From: Pseudoalteromonas sp. FUC4
GTDB taxonomy: Bacteria; Pseudomonadota; Gammaproteobacteria; Enterobacterales; Alteromonadaceae
Direction: 5' to 3'
Assembly: GCF_008370255.1 (NCBI RefSeq)
Contig: NZ_SEUI01000001.1
Coordinates: 566,704-599,023 of the forward strand
DNA length: 32,320 nt
Shown: positions 1 through 8,490 of the stretch, piece by piece
How positions within the stretch are numbered: position 1 is the stretch's first letter
Layout of the letters: each line of letters opens with the position of its first letter
Notes under the pieces: model-generated
Databases searched by the model: none
Told to the model about the DNA's origin: nothing
What the model saw: the letters and a program-made list of their open reading frames with translations, nothing else
Translations under genes and position numbers: made by a program

Positions 1-1023
1 AACTTTGGTTCAGCAGCAGCGGCTATGTTACTGCCAATTATTGCACTTATGTTTGGTGGCGAAGATGGTTGGCGTTACGCAGTAGGTTTAACGGGGGTAT
101 TAAGCGTTATATTTGGTATTATTTGGTACTTAAATGTAACCGATACACCAAAAGGCGGTACATACTTTAAACCTAAAAAAGTAGGCGCAATGGAAGTAAC
201 CAGTAAAGGCGACTTTGTATTGTTGCTTATTATGAAAATTCCTATGTACGGCGCATTAGCATTACTTACTTGGAAGCTTTCACCAACCGGTGCTAACCTA
301 ATTTCGGCTAATTTTGTACTTGCCGTGTATGCTTTTTTAGTTCTGCTTTATATTTACGAAGTGTATAAAACCTTTGACGTAAATGGTCATATCTTTAAAG
401 AGCCTGTACCTGAGTCGCATCGTTATGAGTTTAAGCAAGTAGCTGTTTTAAATATTTTATATTTTACAACCTTTGGTTCTGAGCTGGCGGTTGTATCTAT
501 GTTGCCACTGTTTTTTATGGATGTGTTTGGTCTTGATATGGTGTACGCGGGTATTTTAGCCTCTGCTTACGCATTTATGAATTTAGCTTCTCGTCCAGGT
601 GGCGGTTGGATTTCAGATAAATTAGGTCGTCGTATAACACTTATTGTACTTACAACGGGTCTTGCTGTTGGTTATTTTGTTATGGGCTTGGTTGATGCAT
701 CTTGGCCTTTATGGCTTGCAGTTGTTGCGGCTATGGCATGTTCGTTCTTTGTGCAAGCAGGTGAAGGCGCTGTATTTGCTGCAGTACCGCTAATTAAGCG
801 TCGTTTAACTGGGCAAATTGCAGGTATGACAGGGGCTTATGGTAATGTTGGTGCAGTAGTTTACTTAACGGCATTGTCACTTGTTGATTATCAAACCTTC
901 TTTTTCATTATTGCGGGTAGTGCATTACTTGGCCTAGCTGCACTGTTTTTTATGAAAGAACCAGATGGACATATTACCGAAGTAAATGAAGACGGCACCG
1001 TTGAACTTATTTCAGTGACTTAA
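1..1023 (+). CDS. narK: NarK-type nitrate/nitrite MFS transporter (5' truncated by window)
   Basis: The reading frame is open from base 1, so this is the C-terminal part of a longer protein; the first ATG (25) is internal. The opening residues [12 protein letters not shown] match the nitrate-signature helix of the nitrate/nitrite porter family (NNP, within MFS). A second glycine-rich signature, GAYGNVGAV, lies near residue 280 of the visible part. Several hydrophobic helices and the MFS-type loop SDKLGRR are present. The expected role is uptake of nitrate (and perhaps export or uptake of nitrite) across the inner membrane. It sits directly upstream of the kinase/phosphatase and porin genes and one terminator away from the nitrate reductase operon, which fits nitrate assimilation. 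The family is clear; substrate preference cannot be read from sequence, and the narK symbol is used loosely. Its promoter is outside the window. Confidence 0.93.
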   Translation, partial: NFGSAAAAMLLPIIALMFGGEDGWRYAVGLTGVLSVIFGIIWYLNVTDTPKGGTYFKPKKVGAMEVTSKGDFVLLLIMKIPMYGALALLTWKLSPTGANLISANFVLAVYAFLVLLYIYEVYKTFDVNGHIFKEPVPESHRYEFKQVAVLNILYFTTFGSELAVVSMLPLFFMDVFGLDMVYAGILASAYAFMNLASRPGGGWISDKLGRRITLIVLTTGLAVGYFVMGLVDASWPLWLAVVAAMACSFFVQAGEGAVFAAVPLIKRRLTGQIAGMTGAYGNVGAVVYLTALSLVDYQTFFFIIAGSALLGLAALFFMKEPDGHITEVNEDGTVELISVT

Positions 1024-1036
1024 GGCATTATTGACT

Positions 1037-2794
1037 ATGTTTGATGAAACACACCACGCTAAAGCGCTTGAAAATGAACTCAATGTTTCATTTGGCGGGC
1101 ACAGCGCTAAAGGGTTAAAAGCAGAAAACCAAGATGCGTTTGCTGCTCTCAATACCAAAGCGCAAGAAAAAGAGTCTAAAGGCGTTATTGCCTGCTTAGC
1201 CGATGGGTGTTCATCAGCAAAAAATGCTAAACAAGCGTCTCAACTTTCGGTTACTCATTTTATAAATGAGTATTTAAATACCCCCGAAAGTTGGGCGGTT
1301 AAAAAGTCAGTGTCGAAGGTGTTAGCAAGTTTAAATCAGTGGCTTTATTCGCAATCGGTTAATTACAATCACTTAGGTCAGCGCCAAGCCGATTGGATGA
1401 CGACTTTTACAGCACTTATTTTAAAGTCGGCAACGGGTTATATATTTCACTTAGGTGATACGCGTATTACTCGCTTGCGAGGAAATAAAATAGAGGCGAT
1501 AACACGGGATCACAAAGTAAACGATACGCTAACGCGTGCACTTGGCGCACAACTTCATCAAGAAATAGATGTATACGAAGTTGACCTAAAAGCAGACGAT
1601 ATTTATATATTAACCTGTGATGGCGTACACGATGTGCTCCCAAGCAGCGACATAGCTAAATTAATTAATGAGCACGCTAATTTAGAGCCCACTAATTTAG
1701 AGCATGCAGCTAAAGCAATTACCGAACTTGCATTAGCGCGAGGCAGTGACGACAACGTAAGTTGTTTACTGGTAAAAGTAGAAAATATTGCCGAGCAAAA
1801 GTTAGATGAGCTTTATCATTCGCTAACACGACGAAAAATCCCACCTGCGCTTAATGTTGGGCAAAAAATTGATGACTACACGGTTATTCGTAAATTACAT
1901 GCCAGTAGTCGCTCGCACATTTATTTAGTGCAACAAGCGCCCGATATACCGCCAGTGGTTTTAAAAGCACCTTCGGTTAATTTTGAAGACGATGTGCACT
2001 ACCTTCAAGGCTTTATAAGAGAGGGCTGGGTAGGGCAACGCATAAACCATTTAAACGTGATGAAAGTACTGAGTACGCAATCGCAGAGTCGTTTTTTGTA
2101 TCATATTTGTGAGTACATGGACGGGCAAACACTCAGTGATTGGAAGCACGACGTGCCGCACCCAGAAATAACCCAAGTACGCAGTATTATTGAACAAATA
2201 GTACATGCACTAAGGGCGTTTCAGCGACTCGATATGGTGCATCGCGATTTAAAACTCGATAATGTAATGATAGATGCGCACGGAAAAGTAACGCTCATTG
2301 ATTACGGCACAGTAAGTGTTGCAGCTATGGACGAGTCGGTTAAACAAATTGCGGATGATTGCCCGCAAGGCACTGCCGACTACACCGCACCCGAAACACT
2401 TATTACTATGCACGCCGATTTTAAAAGTGATTTGTTTTCACTTGGCGTTATTGCATACGAGTTATTGTGCTCAAAATTGCCTTATAAACCACTGCCACTT
2501 AACCACGTAGCGCCAAAAGATTACAGCCATTGGCATTACACAAGTATTCGTAAATACAGAGCCGATATTCCGTTTTGGTTAGATCAAGCCCTTATGAAAG
2601 CGCTTGCCCCTAAACCTGAGCTCAGATACCAAGCTTTTTCTGAGTTTATAAACGATATCAACAAACCTAATCCTTATTTAGAAAGTACCGCTAATAAAAG
2701 TTCAATAATGAAACGCGATCCAGTTATGGTGTGGAAATGTATTTCGCTGTGTTTATTTATTGCTTTGGTATGTGTATTAATAATTAAAACTTAG
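1037..2794 (+). CDS. bifunctional PP2C-type phosphatase / Ser-Thr protein kinase, membrane anchored
   Basis: This is a fusion of two opposing signalling enzymes. Residues about 20-255 form a PP2C-like phosphatase with ENQDAF, ADGCS, HLGDTRI, CDGVHD and SDDNVS, the usual metal-site Asp motifs. Residues about 280-545 form a Hanks-type kinase: VVLK supplies the beta-3 Lys, HRDLKLDN (near 403) the catalytic loop, IDYG replaces DFG, and APE is intact. The glycine loop is degenerate (LHASSRSHIYLV has no glycines). A single C-terminal hydrophobic helix ends in a short basic tail, suggesting a tail-anchored inner-membrane protein with both enzymes in the cytoplasm. It begins 13 bases after the transporter stop and ends 9 bases before the porin. 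A similar kinase gene next to nitrate assimilation genes is known in Pseudomonas aeruginosa, so a role in nitrate uptake or assimilation is likely, but its target is unknown. An in-frame TTG at 1031 is an alternative start. Confidence 0.9.
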   Translation: MFDETHHAKALENELNVSFGGHSAKGLKAENQDAFAALNTKAQEKESKGVIACLADGCSSAKNAKQASQLSVTHFINEYLNTPESWAVKKSVSKVLASLNQWLYSQSVNYNHLGQRQADWMTTFTALILKSATGYIFHLGDTRITRLRGNKIEAITRDHKVNDTLTRALGAQLHQEIDVYEVDLKADDIYILTCDGVHDVLPSSDIAKLINEHANLEPTNLEHAAKAITELALARGSDDNVSCLLVKVENIAEQKLDELYHSLTRRKIPPALNVGQKIDDYTVIRKLHASSRSHIYLVQQAPDIPPVVLKAPSVNFEDDVHYLQGFIREGWVGQRINHLNVMKVLSTQSQSRFLYHICEYMDGQTLSDWKHDVPHPEITQVRSIIEQIVHALRAFQRLDMVHRDLKLDNVMIDAHGKVTLIDYGTVSVAAMDESVKQIADDCPQGTADYTAPETLITMHADFKSDLFSLGVIAYELLCSKLPYKPLPLNHVAPKDYSHWHYTSIRKYRADIPFWLDQALMKALAPKPELRYQAFSEFINDINKPNPYLESTANKSSIMKRDPVMVWKCISLCLFIALVCVLIIKT

Positions 2795-2803
2795 AGAACC
2801 AAA

Positions 2804-3997
2804 ATGCTTAACTATAAGAACAACTTACCTATTATTTTTATACTGGGTTGCTTCACTGCGCCTTCAATAAGCCAAGCTTCGCAAACTGATCTTGATTTTA
2901 GACTACGTTTTGAAAGCGTTGATCAAAACAATGCTTTAAAAGATGCAAGCGGCTTAACACTTAGAGCCCGCTTAACGCATCAAACCGATGAGGTAAATGG
3001 TTTTTCAGCCCTTATTGAAGTAGAAGACACTCGCAGCCTATTGGGCGTAGATGATTACAACAATACGGTGGGGAAAAACACTAATTATTCTGTTATTGCA
3101 GACCCAGAAAACACTGAAATAGACCAAGGTTTTGTTAAATATGCCCGCGATGGCCTATCGCTAAAAGTAGGGCGCCAAGTAATAGCCCTTGATGGGCAGC
3201 GTTTTGTTGGTCACGTAGGTTGGCGCCAAGACAGACAAACCTTTGATGCAGCAACCATTAATTACGCATTTAATAACATAGATTTACAGTACAGTTATTT
3301 AAATAAGCGTAACCGCATATTTGCTGACGATAAAGACATTAAATCGTCCGATCATCTAATTAATGCAAGCTTTAAAACAGACTACGGTGAAGTGGTTTTA
3401 TACAGTTACTTATTAAGTGACGATGCACTACAAGACGACAGTTTAGACACTTATGGTGTTTCTTTTAACGGTAATAAAACCCTAAACGACATAAAATTTT
3501 ATTACAAAGCGGAGTATGCAACGCAGTCTGCTTCAACAGGCGTGAGTGATTTTGATGCCGATTACTATGCACTTGAAGGCGCTGTCGATTTAAATGGGTT
3601 GGGAATAAAAACAGTAACATTAAAAGTCGGCGTAGAGTCACTTGGCTCAGACAATGGCGATTACGGGTTTGCAACACCGCTTGCCACGTTACATAAATTT
3701 AATGGTTGGACAGATACGTTTTTAAATACACCCGCACAAGGCTTGGACGACACTTATATAAGCTTAAACGGTAAAGCGTTTGACGGAAAATGGCTGGTGG
3801 CTTATCACAGTTTTGATGCTAATGAGCAATCAAATGGGGTTGACGATTTAGGCAGTGAACTAAACGTACAATACGTTAAACCTATTAATAAACAATATGC
3901 AGTAGGTGTAAAATACGCTGATTACTCAGCGGGCGATACTGCTGCTAATAAAGTCGATACTCAAAAATTGTGGGTATGGATGAGCGCTAAATTTTAA
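2804..3997 (+). CDS. outer-membrane porin, alginate-export-like beta-barrel family
   Basis: A 397-residue secreted protein: a positively charged start, a hydrophobic stretch and a cleavage-like site near SQASQ (about residue 27) make a signal peptide. The mature part is an alternation of short amphipathic strands rich in Tyr, Asp and Asn (LDFRLRFESV, LTLRARL, FSALIEVEDT, ALEGAVDL) and ends in a terminal Phe (VWMSAKF), the usual outer-membrane assembly signal. Overall pattern resembles the alginate_exp porin family, which in practice covers many small-anion or sugar porins. Position behind the nitrate transporter and kinase, only 9 bases after the kinase stop, suggests it lets nitrate or another small nutrient cross the outer membrane; that substrate is inferred from context only. 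Family assignment is moderate, outer-membrane location strong. Confidence 0.78.
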   Translation: MLNYKNNLPIIFILGCFTAPSISQASQTDLDFRLRFESVDQNNALKDASGLTLRARLTHQTDEVNGFSALIEVEDTRSLLGVDDYNNTVGKNTNYSVIADPENTEIDQGFVKYARDGLSLKVGRQVIALDGQRFVGHVGWRQDRQTFDAATINYAFNNIDLQYSYLNKRNRIFADDKDIKSSDHLINASFKTDYGEVVLYSYLLSDDALQDDSLDTYGVSFNGNKTLNDIKFYYKAEYATQSASTGVSDFDADYYALEGAVDLNGLGIKTVTLKVGVESLGSDNGDYGFATPLATLHKFNGWTDTFLNTPAQGLDDTYISLNGKAFDGKWLVAYHSFDANEQSNGVDDLGSELNVQYVKPINKQYAVGVKYADYSAGDTAANKVDTQKLWVWMSAKF

Positions 3998-4032
3998 CCC
4001 TCACTATCTTCTAAAATCCTCTTGTAATTTAT

Positions 4033-4080
4033 AGCGACACAAGATGGTGCAATTGCACCATCTTGTGGGGCTTTATGCTT
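4033..4080 (+). terminator. hairpin after the porin gene, containing a perfect 30-bp palindrome
   Basis: Bases 4038-4067 are a perfect palindrome (arms CACAAGATGGTGCAA and its complement) and, after a 2x2 mismatch, AGC/GCT extend the stem outward. The T-tract that follows (ttatgctttt) is poor, so termination may be incomplete. It lies 36 bases after the porin stop and ends the narK-kinase-porin unit. The arms carry TGGTGCA and TGCACCA, which are NtrC half-site sequences, so the same DNA may also be part of the enhancer of the next operon. Confidence 0.55.
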
Positions 4081-4131
4081 TTCACCTCTGCACCAATATA
4101 GGCAACTTGCTGATTTTAAATGCTTATATAT

Positions 4132-4148
4132 TTGGCTTACATATTGCT
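4132..4148 (+). promoter_or_regulatory. sigma-54 (RpoN) promoter of the nasC-nasA operon
   Basis: TTGGCTTACATATTGCT fits the -24/-12 consensus YTGGC-N7-TTGCW exactly, with GG and GC separated by ten bases. Transcription would start near 4159, giving a leader of about 66 nt before the nasC start. Sigma-54 promoters need an activator bound upstream; a full TGCACCA half-site lies at 4089-4095 and two more lie in the palindrome at 4038-4067 (about -70 and -106). NtrC is the expected activator for nitrate assimilation. Confidence 0.82.
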
Positions 4149-4181
4149 ATAACAATCCTATAACAAATTATTCGATGTTAG

Positions 4182-4200
4182 CTTTAGTCAATCACTAAAG
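4182..4200 (+). other. small hairpin in the nasC leader
   Basis: CTTTAG and CTAAAG are complementary around the 7-base loop TCAATCA, inside the short leader between the sigma-54 start site and the nasC ribosome binding site (AAGGTGG, 4214-4220). It has no following T-run, and I see no terminator in this leader, so it does not look like an attenuator. Confidence 0.3.
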
Positions 4201-4224
4201 TAGATATCATTTTAAGGTGGGTAA

Positions 4225-5748
4225 ATGCTAAGCAAGCAGCGTGTTGTAGTAGTAGGAAACGGAATGGTGGGGCACCATTTTGTGCAGCAGCTAGTTTCTC
4301 AAAATCAAGCTGATGAGCAATTTGAAATTACAGTACTTAGCGGTGAAGACCGTTTAGCGTATGACCGCGTGCAGCTATCGTCTTTTTTTAAAGGCAAAAC
4401 CGCAGACGACCTCGCACTTACATGTAATAAAACCTATGACGATTGGCAAGTACGCTTTCATACTCATTCTAAAGTGGTTGATATAAATCGTGATGCGCAA
4501 ACTGTAACGACCGCTAAAGGGGAGTTGTTTGAATACGACAAGCTTGTGCTTGCTACAGGTTCATTTCCATTTGTACCGCCTATACCGGGTAAAGATCGCG
4601 AGCATTGCCTTGTTTATCGCACCATTAACGATTTACACGCAATAAAAAACTCAGCCCACGGCAGTAAAGTAGGCGTGGTAATTGGTGGCGGTTTACTGGG
4701 GCTTGAAGCTGCAAACGCATTAAAGCAACTGGGTTTACAGACTCACGTAATAGAATTTGCACCGCAACTTATGGGCGTACAAGTTGATGCGGGTGGCGGT
4801 CGGTTACTAAAAAACAAAATTACAGACTTGGGCGTTACTGTGCATACATCGGTAGCAACCGAGGAAATAGTAGAGGGTGAGAACTGCCGTTACAAAATGT
4901 GTTTTAAAGGCGGTAAAACCCTTGAAACCGACATGATTGTATTTTCGGCGGGTATTCGCCCTTATGATAATTTAGCCCGCGAGTTTAATTTAGAGATAGG
5001 TGAGCGCGGCGGTATTGTAATTAATAATCACTGCCAAACGAGCGATAAAAACATATACGCTATTGGTGAATGTGCACTGTGGAATAATTTTATTTTTGGC
5101 TTAGTAGCACCTGGTTACGCCATGGCTAAAATAGCGGTTGGGCATATTTTACAAGATACGCAGCAAGGTACTTTGCAAAGTACTGGCTCAGATAATAAAA
5201 CCGATGAATTTAGTGGTGCCGATATGAGCACCAAGCTTAAATTAATGGGTGTTGAAGTAGGCTCTATTGGCGATGCACATGCACGCAGCGAAGGCGCAAT
5301 AAGCTATTATTTTGAAGATCTACCCAATGGTATTTATAAAAAAATAGTCACCAATTCACAAAGTAATAAGCTGATTGGCGCGGTACTTGTTGGCGATACC
5401 AGCGATTACGATAATTTGCTGCAATATCATTTAAACGACATTGAACTTACCACCGTTCCCGAAGCGCTCATTATGCCTCTTGGCGGCGACATAGCAGAGC
5501 TAAGGGCCGATGACTTGCCTGATGACGCCATTATTTGCGCGTGTCATAAAGTAACCAAACACACCATTGAACAATCAGTTTCTAAAGGCTTTATAGATTT
5601 GGCAGGTGTGCAGCAAAGCACTAAGGCCAGTACAGGTTGTGGAGGGTGTGAAAAACTCGTTCAAAATGTAATAAGCAGCGCACTCGCTAAAGCAAGTAAC
5701 ACTATTAATGTAGTTACCCTTAATGAGCCTGTAAAACAGCCTGCATAA
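4225..5748 (+). CDS. nasC: nitrate reductase electron-transfer subunit (FAD/NADH, BFD-like [2Fe-2S]), NasC type
   Basis: A 507-residue flavoprotein that would pass electrons from NADH to the nitrate reductase encoded next. VVVGNGMVGHH (about 8-18) is the FAD dinucleotide-binding loop, GGGLLGLEAANAL (near 155) the NADH-binding loop. The C-terminus carries CACHKV (near 439) and CGGCEK (near 472), the four cysteines of a BFD-like [2Fe-2S] domain. It is clearly a paralogue of the first half of NirB encoded at 22615-25188 (shared GNGMVGHHF, LAYDRV, ATGSFPFVPPI, GADMSTKLKL) but lacks the siroheme reductase half, so it is not nitrite reductase. In Klebsiella the equivalent subunit is NasC; in Bacillus the analogous protein is called NasB. 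It has a good ribosome site (AAGGTGG) and is first in the nine-gene operon, 29 bases before nasA. The symbol follows Klebsiella usage. Confidence 0.88.
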   Translation: MLSKQRVVVVGNGMVGHHFVQQLVSQNQADEQFEITVLSGEDRLAYDRVQLSSFFKGKTADDLALTCNKTYDDWQVRFHTHSKVVDINRDAQTVTTAKGELFEYDKLVLATGSFPFVPPIPGKDREHCLVYRTINDLHAIKNSAHGSKVGVVIGGGLLGLEAANALKQLGLQTHVIEFAPQLMGVQVDAGGGRLLKNKITDLGVTVHTSVATEEIVEGENCRYKMCFKGGKTLETDMIVFSAGIRPYDNLAREFNLEIGERGGIVINNHCQTSDKNIYAIGECALWNNFIFGLVAPGYAMAKIAVGHILQDTQQGTLQSTGSDNKTDEFSGADMSTKLKLMGVEVGSIGDAHARSEGAISYYFEDLPNGIYKKIVTNSQSNKLIGAVLVGDTSDYDNLLQYHLNDIELTTVPEALIMPLGGDIAELRADDLPDDAIICACHKVTKHTIEQSVSKGFIDLAGVQQSTKASTGCGGCEKLVQNVISSALAKASNTINVVTLNEPVKQPA

Positions 5749-5777
5749 ATTAAAGCACACTAAAAGAGAGCAGTAGT

Positions 5778-8474
5778 ATGACAACCGCAAACACGTCACC
5801 AACTATAAATAAAACGAGTTTAAAACAAACAACATGTGCTTACTGTGGTGTAGGGTGTGGTGTTGATATTTCACTTTTTAATAATGTGCCAACCAAGCTT
5901 GAAGGCATGCGAGAGCATCCCGCAAACTTTGGTCGTTTATGTGTAAAAGGCACTCATTTGCTCGACACAACAGGCAGTGATAATCGCTTAACGTCGCCTC
6001 TTATTAATAATCAAGCCGTTACGTGGGATGAAGCAACCGACCACGTTGCCAATAAATTTAACGACGTAATACAAAAACACGGACCTGATGCGGTGGCATT
6101 TTATGTGTCAGGGCAGTTACTTACTGAAGATTACTACATCGCGAATAAATTAATGAAAGGCTACATAGGCTCAGGCAATATTGATACAAATTCGCGCCTG
6201 TGTATGTCATCTGCTGTGGCAGGTTACAAACGTGCTTTTGGTGAAGACGTAGTGCCGTGTACCTATGAGGATTTAGAGCAAACTGAGCTACTTATTTTAA
6301 TTGGCTCAAATGCTGCATGGACGCATCCGGTTTTGTATCAGCGAATGGAGCGTGCAAAGCAGCTTAACCCAAATATGAAAGTAGTGGTTATTGATCCGCG
6401 TAAAACCGACACCGCTGAGCTTGCCGACACATTTTTAAATATAAAACCAGGCAGTGACGCCGCACTTTATAACGGCTTACTTAATTATTTAAATGAGCAT
6501 AGCCACCTCGATACGCAATTTATTGCTCAGCACACAAACGGCTTTGAAAGCGCACTGCAAGAGGCACAAAAGTGGAGCTGTGAGGCAGTTAGCGACTTTT
6601 GCGATATAGCAATTGAGCAAGTCACTGAGTTTTACACGCTATTTGCTAACAGCCCAAGTGCGATTAGCTTTTATTCAATGGGTATAAATCAGTCAAGCTC
6701 GGGTGTAGATAAATGCAACGCCATTATTAATGCACATTTAGCCTCAGGTAAATTACTTAAGCCAGGCAGTGGTCCGTTTTCGATTACTGGGCAACCCAAT
6801 GCGATGGGCGGGCGCGAAGTCGGTGGCTTGGCTAATCAGTTAGCGGCGCATTTAGATATTGAAAACAAAGCGCATCAATCACTTGTACAACGCTTTTGGC
6901 TCTCGCCAACGATCGCTAAAAAAGCAGGTAGTAATGCCATTGATATGTTTGATGACATAGCCGCAGGCAAAATAAAAGCAGTGTGGATTATGGCTACAAA
7001 CCCAATGGTGAGCTTGCCCAATAACGCCGCTATTAAAAAAGCATTAGAGACCTGCGAGCTGGTGGTTGTATCTGACTGTATTGCAAAAAGTGATACGTTA
7101 AAATTTGCCGATGTTGCTTTTCCATCAACCGGATGGGGCGAAAAAAACGGCACAGTAACTAACTCAGAGCGCAGAATATCAAGGCAGCGCCCGTTAGTAG
7201 CGCCTTATTCGGGAGCTAAAAACGATTGGCAAATTATGTGCGATGTTGCTAAAAAAATGGGCTTTGAAGGATTTGATTTTACAGATCCAAGTGGCATTTT
7301 TGAAGAATGGGCACAATTAACCGACTTTGAAAATAATGGCAGCCGATTATTAAGCCTCTCTGGTTTAGTTGGGCTCACACAAGATCAGTATGATAATTTA
7401 AAACCCATTATGTGGCCTGTTGTTAAAAACGAGCCTTATAAAAATGGTCAGGTTTTTACAAATAACCAATTTAGCACCGCTGATAAAAAGGCGCGTTTTA
7501 TACCTATAACACCGCAATTACCGGTACAAAAAACATCAAGTGATTACCCGTTTGTAATGAACTCAGGGCGTATACGTGACCAATGGCATACGATGAGCCG
7601 TACGGGTAAAAGCACTGCGCTTTCATCGCATATTACACGGCCGTATATTGAAATTAATCCGCTTGATGCCAGTAAATTAGCAATTAAACAAAACGATTTA
7701 ATAAATGCAATTGCCCAAACAGGGCACGTTACCGCGCATGCAAAAATAACCGATGCCGTGCGAAAAGGTGAATGCTTTATGCCTATTCATTGGAATAAGC
7801 AATTTGCATCATCCGCTACAGTAAGTGGGTTGTATCAATCGGTAGTTGACCCTCTATCTGGTCAGGCTGAGTGTAAACATGGCGCCGTTAATATAGTTAA
7901 AGCACCCTTTGTGCAATATATGCAGCTGTTTGCTAAAAACGAACTTGTTATAAACAGTGATTTTTGGCTCAAAGTTAATGCAAGTAATTGCTTTAATTAC
8001 CAATTGGCGCTTAATGAGCCACAAAGTGATTTACTGTATTACTGCCAAACCTTAACTGGTTTACAAGGGCAGTGGTCGGCTATGAATACGGCAAAAGCCA
8101 TGCATGTGCAGTGTATTCAAAACGATCAATTAGCGTTCGTTGGTGTTATTTCTAACGAGCAAAAAGAAATATCACTTGAGTGGATAAACCATTTATTTGC
8201 AGAGCCATTACTGACATTTACACAGTTACAGTCTTTGCTTTATGCAACCCCAGATGAAGAATTTACCCAAGGCATGCAAGTGTGTAGCTGCTTTAAAGTA
8301 AGAGAGCAGCCAATTATAAACGCCATTAAAAACGGTGCAAACACCGTCGAGCAACTGGGGTCTGAACTTAAATGTGGAACGAACTGTGGTTCGTGTAAAA
8401 CACAATTAAGCCAATTAATAAAACAACATTACAAAGCAGGTTTTAGCAGCATTGATGTTGCGGTTGTAATGTAA
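5778..8474 (+). CDS. nasA: assimilatory nitrate reductase catalytic subunit (Mo-bisMGD, [4Fe-4S], C-terminal [2Fe-2S])
   Basis: This reduces nitrate to nitrite in the cytoplasm. Cys20, Cys23, Cys27 (CAYCGVGC) and Cys55 (RLCVKG) bind the N-terminal [4Fe-4S] cluster. Residues about 55-700 are a molybdopterin oxidoreductase body; SRLCMSS supplies Cys142, the expected Mo ligand of Nas/Nap enzymes. MNSGRIRDQWHTMSRTGKS begins the molydopterin dinucleotide-binding domain. The C-terminal BFD-like domain (VCSCFK near 836, CGTNCGSC near 866) adds a [2Fe-2S] cluster, as in Klebsiella NasA; it mirrors the cluster domain of the partner subunit. At 898 residues it is close to the family length. There is no Tat signal, as expected for an assimilatory enzyme. 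The downstream moa/mob genes supply its cofactor. Confidence 0.95.
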   Translation: MTTANTSPTINKTSLKQTTCAYCGVGCGVDISLFNNVPTKLEGMREHPANFGRLCVKGTHLLDTTGSDNRLTSPLINNQAVTWDEATDHVANKFNDVIQKHGPDAVAFYVSGQLLTEDYYIANKLMKGYIGSGNIDTNSRLCMSSAVAGYKRAFGEDVVPCTYEDLEQTELLILIGSNAAWTHPVLYQRMERAKQLNPNMKVVVIDPRKTDTAELADTFLNIKPGSDAALYNGLLNYLNEHSHLDTQFIAQHTNGFESALQEAQKWSCEAVSDFCDIAIEQVTEFYTLFANSPSAISFYSMGINQSSSGVDKCNAIINAHLASGKLLKPGSGPFSITGQPNAMGGREVGGLANQLAAHLDIENKAHQSLVQRFWLSPTIAKKAGSNAIDMFDDIAAGKIKAVWIMATNPMVSLPNNAAIKKALETCELVVVSDCIAKSDTLKFADVAFPSTGWGEKNGTVTNSERRISRQRPLVAPYSGAKNDWQIMCDVAKKMGFEGFDFTDPSGIFEEWAQLTDFENNGSRLLSLSGLVGLTQDQYDNLKPIMWPVVKNEPYKNGQVFTNNQFSTADKKARFIPITPQLPVQKTSSDYPFVMNSGRIRDQWHTMSRTGKSTALSSHITRPYIEINPLDASKLAIKQNDLINAIAQTGHVTAHAKITDAVRKGECFMPIHWNKQFASSATVSGLYQSVVDPLSGQAECKHGAVNIVKAPFVQYMQLFAKNELVINSDFWLKVNASNCFNYQLALNEPQSDLLYYCQTLTGLQGQWSAMNTAKAMHVQCIQNDQLAFVGVISNEQKEISLEWINHLFAEPLLTFTQLQSLLYATPDEEFTQGMQVCSCFKVREQPIINAIKNGANTVEQLGSELKCGTNCGSCKTQLSQLIKQHYKAGFSSIDVAVVM

Positions 8475-8490
8475 AGAAAAAAGGAAGCAT

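Noticed and set aside
4038..4067. Palindrome as an ANTAR-type leader attenuator for nasC
   Set aside because: It lies upstream of the predicted sigma-54 start (about 4159), so it would not be in that transcript; there are no hexaloop pairs.
4225..5748. Calling this gene a truncated or broken nirB
   Set aside because: It ends cleanly after a complete [2Fe-2S] domain, has a normal stop and sits beside nasA, as a NasC-type subunit should.
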